This document shows, one piece after another, positions 59,105-64,000 of a stretch of 64,000 nucleotides of DNA. The notes beneath the pieces were generated by a model. That model had not been told where the DNA came from. It made no database searches and worked only from the letters and a program-made list of their open reading frames with translations. Source of the stretch: Gnetum montanum (taxonomy: Eukaryota > Streptophyta > Gnetopsida > Gnetales > Gnetaceae). Position numbers and translations under genes: made by a program. Every line of letters starts with the position of its first letter. Position 1 is the stretch's first letter. Location: NCBI GenBank assembly GCA_015680685.1, contig MNCI01015581.1, positions 65,033-129,032 of the forward strand, read 5' to 3'.

Positions 59105-61185
59105 ATGGCCATCTATGCTAATAATCCATATGGCTTCTTAGTTTTTCTACTTTTTGCTTTTCATGTTTTTGATTCTGCGAATTCTTTATTTTACAAATCT
59201 TTTGATTTTTAGATTTTCTAATTTTACACCAATGTTAGTACCTTTGAACCTTCCTTGATTATTTTACTCTTTTTTATATATTTTACTTTCTTTTATTTTA
59301 TTTAAGTATGATATTTCCTTATTTTTGCTAATAAAACTACTTTACTGCAGCTGTTGTTGTTTACTAATGATGATTTGTGCTTAATGTTGTGATTGTCAAT
59401 ATCTAGTTTCTATTTTTGAATTCTGATGTTTGATCACTTTGACATGGTTTATTTTTCATGGAAGAAGAAGTGAGTCCATGACATCCACCCATCTGATAAA
59501 CTCTATGGTTTTCCGTGTTCTGGGAATTTGAGGTCCCTTCCATTAAAGAAACTTTTAATCAATCGATAACCTTGGTAGTTCCAAAATTAGGAAGGATTCA
59601 AAAGGTTTGTAAAGGATGTAACTGCAAGGGAACTCAATACTCTTTATACTCTTCTAATTGCTTGAGTGTTTTTCACAGATTTCTTACTGTTCCATTCCAA
59701 CCACTAATAGGAAGTCAAATAAAGTCTTTGCATGGTGTGGTTCTCATCCAAAAATTCAAAAAAAATGATAGCAATTTAAAGCACATCCCTTAGACACAAT
59801 AAATGAATAATTCCTTGCATGGTGTGATTACCATTTCCAAAAAAATGATGGGAATTCAAAGCACACCCCTTGGACAAATAAATGGGCTATAAGCACTTGT
59901 TATGAGACTAAAAAGACATGCACCTATGCCTAAAAGTCTCCTCTAACTAAGGCCCTCTCTCACTTCCTACTTCTCTCTTTTATTCTCCTTATGGAATGGT
60001 GGTTGTCCTGTGGAAGCACTCCCATGTCTTATGTGGGTGGATCAATCTAAGGGTAGTGATGTGAAGTCACTGAAAGTGGATGGTTTTGGTCTGAAGTAAG
60101 GATGGATCTTCCTAAGTCATTTTAAACACAAATTCCACAAGGGACTTCTTATAACCTCAATCTGGAACTTGATTCCACCTTGTCTATCATCCATCCATGC
60201 TACCATAACTCACCTCACTGTCTTGTTCTATGTTATGTTCTATGTCTTGGTCTAATGTGTTGAAATTCTTGGATAGATGCTTTTTTGGTTGGTCCTTAAC
60301 TTTTCATGACCATTAATAGACTCTAGGGCCCATGGACTCTTTAGTTGAAGATATGCAAAGGCAACAAGGGCATGAGCCTACTATGGGGAGGATGCACTTA
60401 CATAGGTCTTGGTTTGGTTGGTTAAGGTTCCTTACCTTAAACATTGCTACAATCCTACCTTTCACATATTCCATTGTGTATTATGCTCAGTGCTCCTTAA
60501 CCTTTTAATTCATTCATCCCCTGAATTATTTTTTCTTCACTTTTCTAATTTTATGAGCTTCAACACCTACTTCTCATCTTTTCATACTATTCTTGGGCTT
60601 TTTCAACTTTTATTTTATCCTAATTTCATTTAAAAACTCTTTGTATTTTGCAAGTTTGACCAAAGTCAACAACCATCTATGATGGTCAATAGGGCTACAT
60701 TGATGAGGCCTTGTCGATAAGGACTTGTCAATGTAGTGCATAAATCCTATATATACTGTTGTGCACTTAGAAATTTTTGACATTTGCCTCATAATATATG
60801 GGAAACTTTTGCAATCTTTTAGAGCCCATAACTTCCCAATCGTTTGTCCAAATCACTCCGTTTCTCGATCCTACACTTACTGGAGGTAAGCTCTTTATCG
60901 TGGGGGTAGCAAACCTTAAGGTTTCTAATAAAAAAGTGATGAATTTTTTTTAAAAAAATTTTCTAACTTCCCTAAAGAGTTTATAACCATAACGATATAC
61001 AAACATCAATTTTTATTTTTTTTTGAAAAGTTAGCCCTTTCAAGAACCTCCGTGATGAATTATTACCAATAGCACACAAATAAAGAATAATTAGAATAAT
61101 TAAATCAACCATAATCACAACTTAGCCAAGTGTAATTATCCTTAAGAGATAAAGGTATCCCAATTGCTTTAAGTTACACAACGAT
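59105..61185 (+). other. Element H spacer
   Basis: T-rich tract (59130-59330), spacer blocks shared with A, C, F and G (59460-60400), and a U3-like fragment at 60678-60790. The 61090-61160 stretch has ATAATCACAACTTAGCCAAG, also seen in C and G. No credible ORF. Confidence 0.55.
60678..60790 (+). repeat. U3-like LTR fragment inside element H
   Basis: TGATGGTCAATAGGGC start, then ATTGATGAGGCCTTGTCGAT, GTCAATGTAGTG and CCTATATATAC. This is the same order of words and TATA box as the H 5' LTR U3 (51853-51955). Similarity resumes with TTAGAAATTTTTGAC-type sequence. Probably a deleted LTR of a relative. Confidence 0.45.
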
Positions 61186-61215
61186 TGCTAATCCATGGTC
61201 TCATTGTGATTACAG
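61186..61215 (+). promoter_or_regulatory. Branch point and 3' splice acceptor before ORF3, element H
   Basis: TGCTAAT at 61186-61192, acceptor ACAG ending at 61215 (24 nt after the branch A), ATG of ORF3 at 61216. Confidence 0.6.
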
Positions 61216-63020
61216 ATGGCACCAAAATCGAAATGCCCACAAGAAGGAGAATCCTCTCAACTAAGAGAGAAGTGACCTAGAGCTAGAAGGGGCCAACAGA
61301 AACAAGTTGAAGAACTACCAAAAGCAACCCATGCAATAGGACCTCTTCATGAGAAGCCTGAAGTAGAATTTGTTCGATAGATTCTAGAAGAAGAAGTGTC
61401 CATTGAGCAATCATAGCGAGGAGAAGTGCCTAGACCCACGCTAAGGCTTGCAGTCACTTTGAATCAAGCCTTCCTTAACATTATCAAGTCCTAAGAGATT
61501 CAACGATCAATTCTTCAAGAAATGAAAGTCAGGCCATTCCTAAAAAATGCTCTAGCAAAAGTCAAAACACAATTGCAAACCTCTTCCATGTGGCCAGTCA
61601 TCACATCCAGTGGGGAATGGTACATGGGAAAGACATATCTCTTCTAGAACAATTGAAGGTCAAGATCCATAATAAAGATCAAGGATATTCAGGTCTCCTA
61701 CTCGGCCGAAGCTATCACATAGGCATTAGGGTTGCTTGACATTGGGACATAGATGGTAGAGCTATCAACGAAGGATGATTTTGAGGCCAAAAAAAAGTGG
61801 AATCAACGATGCTACGGGGTTGACCATAAGGAGTATGGTGCGCTCACACTAGTGGAGCACATCTATTTCAAAATTGCGGCCTATCACCTTAATCCAATGA
61901 TGAGGCCAAGCAAAGTGATCACTTTTTTACCTAAGCATGCATCACTCTAAGCAAGAAATTTTCTATGAACCTTCTAAAACTTATCTATTTGGAGATTGAA
62001 AAGTGCTTGAAGGAAAATTAACGTGGAAGGAAAACCCTACCTTTTCTATGCCTCATCTGAAAACTTTGCAAATGGACAAGAATCATTTGCTATTCTAACG
62101 ATAAAATCAGGCATGCTCCTTTGGCCTCATGGTCTAAAATTATGAAAGGAAGATGCCAATGACAACATAAGAAGAGAAGTAGCCACCACCACCATCGTCT
62201 ACTCAAGAAAAAATAGTAGAGGCCTATGTAGCCATTGAGTGCTTATGCAAAATCCGAGAGCAGCTCTTAAGTGAGCAAGAGTAGTGTGTAAGGATGAGTG
62301 GTGTAGATCCATCTATGTATAGACTAGCAATGAGTCACCTTAATGAGGTGACTTGCACAATTAGTCAAATGGAGAGGGGTGGGCTAATATTCTTTGCCCA
62401 ATGAACGTAGTTGCCCGTAAGGTTGGATCCCAATGCTTGAGAGGTGATGGTGTCCTTATCACAACACCGTTTATTTTCAGAAATCTTTGAGAATGTTGCT
62501 ACCTTCTCGATGTGATTGGAGGAAGGTGAAGGATTAACTATCCTAGTGATGCAACACCAAGGGCAAGAGATGACGTCTGAGATAGTTGCTGACCATGTCA
62601 TCGAAGCACTAAATGCACCTGTAGCATCTATACCAAACATATTTGCACTTTGAGATGTGTAGAGGTCCACAAGCATGATCAATGAAAAGTTGAATCCAGC
62701 CCAACATGAAGAATTTTTGGATCGACTGGTGGGGACCAGGCAACCGATTTTGGATATCTTCAATTTTTTGGAAAACATCATTGCAACCCAGTCAGAGCTG
62801 CTAGACACAAGGGGTAAATGCATCATCCTGGAGGAGCAACTCGAAATAGCTTAGGTACAAAATCAACACTTGGCTGTGGAGGTAGCTAAATTATGTGCCT
62901 GCCTTGCTAACCCTGCAATCCTTAGCCAAATAACAACCAAAGATGAAGCCTTATAACAGCTGAAACACCACAAAATTCGGCATTTAGTACTTGTCCAGCA
63001 AAAAGCCGGTCCCTAGGACC
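61216..63020 (+). pseudogene. Element H ORF3 (unknown function), interrupted by stops
   Basis: Starts MAPKSKCPQEGESSQL; the basic, low-complexity N terminus resembles the element A ORF3. In largely one frame it continues with QVEELPKATHAIGPLHEKPE, then LRLAVTLNQAFLNIIKS (about 61440-61490). The motif PVITSSGEWYMGKTYLF (about 61600-61640) is shared with A. An open stretch (61753-61950) has WNQRCYGVDHKEYGALTLVE and FKIAAYHLNP. The C-terminal third (62160-62990) is Glu/Ser/Leu-rich and looks helical or coiled-coil (AYVAIECLCKIREQLLSEQE, FLENIIATQSELLD). About fifteen stops. Location matches the env-like/accessory ORF of Athila/Tat elements. I see no clear signal peptide or transmembrane segment, so function is left open. 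Confidence 0.5.
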
Positions 63021-63104
63021 CACAGACAACCATGGCTACAGTGGGCGTCACACATTGCAACTTTGGAGGTCAAAAAGCTTCATTTTCACTAAGTATCCGG
63101 CACC

Positions 63105-63690
63105 AGCGTATATGCCCGGCGTCTACACTCAAGAACATCCCCAGCGTAGACGCTCGAACCCACAGCGTATACACCCTCCAGCGTAGACGCTCGAATTCCT
63201 AGCATATACGCCCAGCGTATACGCCCAGTGTAGACATCCAACTTGCACGCCCGATGTACCCACTTCCACCTGTACACTCGGTGAGTACGACAAATGTTTA
63301 CGCCTCGCACGGAATCTCCAAAGGCAGGATGAAGACAACACCCAAGAGCAAGGATTGAAGCAAGTGGGCATCCTTCAGCGTATACACCCAGCCTACTTCA
63401 ACGTATACGCCCAGTGTATACGCCCAGCACTCTAGCGTGTACACCTAGGTACTGCAGATGCATGCGCTCGACGAAAAAATCTCCAATGAGGGCATAAAGA
63501 TAACACCAAAGAGCAAGAATTGAAGCAAGTGGGCATCCTTCGGCGTATACGCCCGCATCCGCCAGCGTATATGCCCAGCATTCACCAACGTATACGCTTC
63601 AGCGTATACGCCCAACACAGCATCTCCACCCAAGTTCACAGGCCTGCCTCATTCAGCGTATACGCCCTCCTCACACGGCGTATACGCCCG
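63105..63690. repeat. GCGTATACGCCC word array
   Basis: At least 17 copies of a degenerate 13-base word, consensus GCGTATACGCCCA, with starts at about 63105, 63144, 63165, 63181, 63202, 63215, 63228, 63378, 63401, 63414, 63435, 63543, 63565, 63588, 63602, 63656 and 63678. Spacings cluster at 13 and 21-23. The core GTATAC is palindromic. A larger duplication of 165 bp (from 63315 and from 63480) carries part of the array. GC and CpG content is well above the rest of the window. Confidence 0.85.
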
Positions 63691-63778
63691 ATAGATGTAA
63701 TAGATTTTATTTTTGTAAAGTGTGTGCACCCGGTCGACGCGCCACTCATCGCCCAACCCGAGTCTAACGTAACAACCT

Positions 63779-63787
63779 GTATATAAA
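63779..63787 (+). promoter_or_regulatory. TATA box downstream of the word array
   Basis: GTATATAAACCCC about 100 bp after the last array word, in the same array-then-TATA order as the LTR U3 regions in this window. More word-like phrases (TACGCTGCGC, TTACGCTGGG, GTACGCTAC) follow at 63848-63902. Probably an LTR U3/R of another family, but no LTR partner or terminus is visible. Confidence 0.5.
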
Positions 63788-64000
63788 CCCCGATTTCCCA
63801 CTTCACCCAGGTCAGTTGGCAAAATCTCGGAGCACACTAGAGAACATTTACGCTGCGCAAAAGAGCTGAAACCCTCTTACGCTGGGAAGCCCTGTACGCT
63901 ACAGATACAGTCTCTACACTCTGCTCACCCTGCAAACTAGCTGAGTCATCCCTGCATAAGCCAGGGCTTTTCGTCCGCCTTGTGTTCCCACACGACTGTG

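Larger units (their letters stand above)
51853..64000 (+). mobile_element. Element H: Athila/Tat-type element with pol and ORF3, 3' end not identified
   Basis: 5' LTR, PBS, gag, protease, RT, RNase H, integrase, internal purine tracts, acceptor module and ORF3 in order on the plus strand. No second copy of the H LTR occurs before 64000, so the right limit is unknown. A U3-like fragment at 60678-60790 and the GC-rich array from 63105 suggest extra insertions or rearrangement in its 3' half. Confidence 0.65.

Noticed and set aside
62365-62826. 153-codon minus-strand open frame
   Set aside because: It is the antisense of the ORF3 C-terminal third of element H, which has the better family evidence.
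63105-63690. CRISPR-like array
   Set aside because: Units are short, degenerate and unevenly spaced, and the context is a plant nuclear genome. It is a word array in a probable promoter.
63520-63786. Open frames with repeated RIRP, SVYA or AYTP through the word array
   Set aside because: The palindromic word reads open in several frames on both strands. The regularity is at DNA level, with no start context or family match.

Overview
This looks like nuclear DNA from a large, repeat-rich plant genome. The one intact cellular gene is a four-exon plant FQR1/WrbA-type NAD(P)H:quinone reductase (21082-24320, minus strand). Nearly everything else is decayed, nested Ty3/gypsy LTR retrotransposon sequence of Athila/Tat type. 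Evidence for that type is a tRNA-Asp primer-binding site, plant-type Gag, Athila-like RT, RNase H and integrase motifs, and a third ORF after pol. A gymnosperm or another large-genome seed plant would fit, but I cannot name the species.

Layout. Element A (+, 1-5589) runs off the left edge and has a broken gag, no pol, an ORF3 and a full 3' LTR. It lies in the integrase relic of element B (-, 5590-18256), which has gag, protease, RT and part of integrase. The 5' LTR of B is split by element C (-, 10840-16696, gag-only, TSD TATGG) and by an unrelated 861-bp solo-LTR-like insertion X (17095-17955, TSD GCTAC/GCTGC). From 18257 to 27965 comes a gene island with FQR1, tRNA-derived SINEs and small tandem repeats. 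Element F (+, 27966-51449) has gag, protease, RT, RNase H and integrase. Its left LTR is interrupted by element E (-, 28518-35136, gag-protease only, TSD CTTGT) and its gag by element G (+, 37516-44634, gag-protease only, TSD GTTGT/GTTGC). After a 400-bp flank, element H (+, 51853 to beyond the window) has gag, protease, RT, RNase H, integrase and a long ORF3. The last kilobase is a GC-rich array of a GCGTATACGCCC word followed by a TATA box.

How the parts relate. B, F and H are relics of full-pol elements. E and G lack everything from after protease to the end of integrase, and A and C lack protease as well, so A, C, E and G look like non-autonomous passengers that needed enzymes in trans. 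All elements carry frameshifts, stops or catalytic substitutions, and none looks active.

Most interesting signals: (1) a branch-point plus 3' splice acceptor module, with fixed 23-24 nt spacing, just before the ORF3 position in five elements; (2) a purine tract TTAGTCATGGGGG that recurs up to three times per element; (3) short palindrome-like word arrays in the U3 of every LTR family, with a different word in each, including the GCGTATACGCCC array at the right end; (4) a compact zinc-knuckle variant and an RS/RH-rich tract in Gag. Two single-N positions flanked by exact 46- and 48-bp duplications look like assembly joins.
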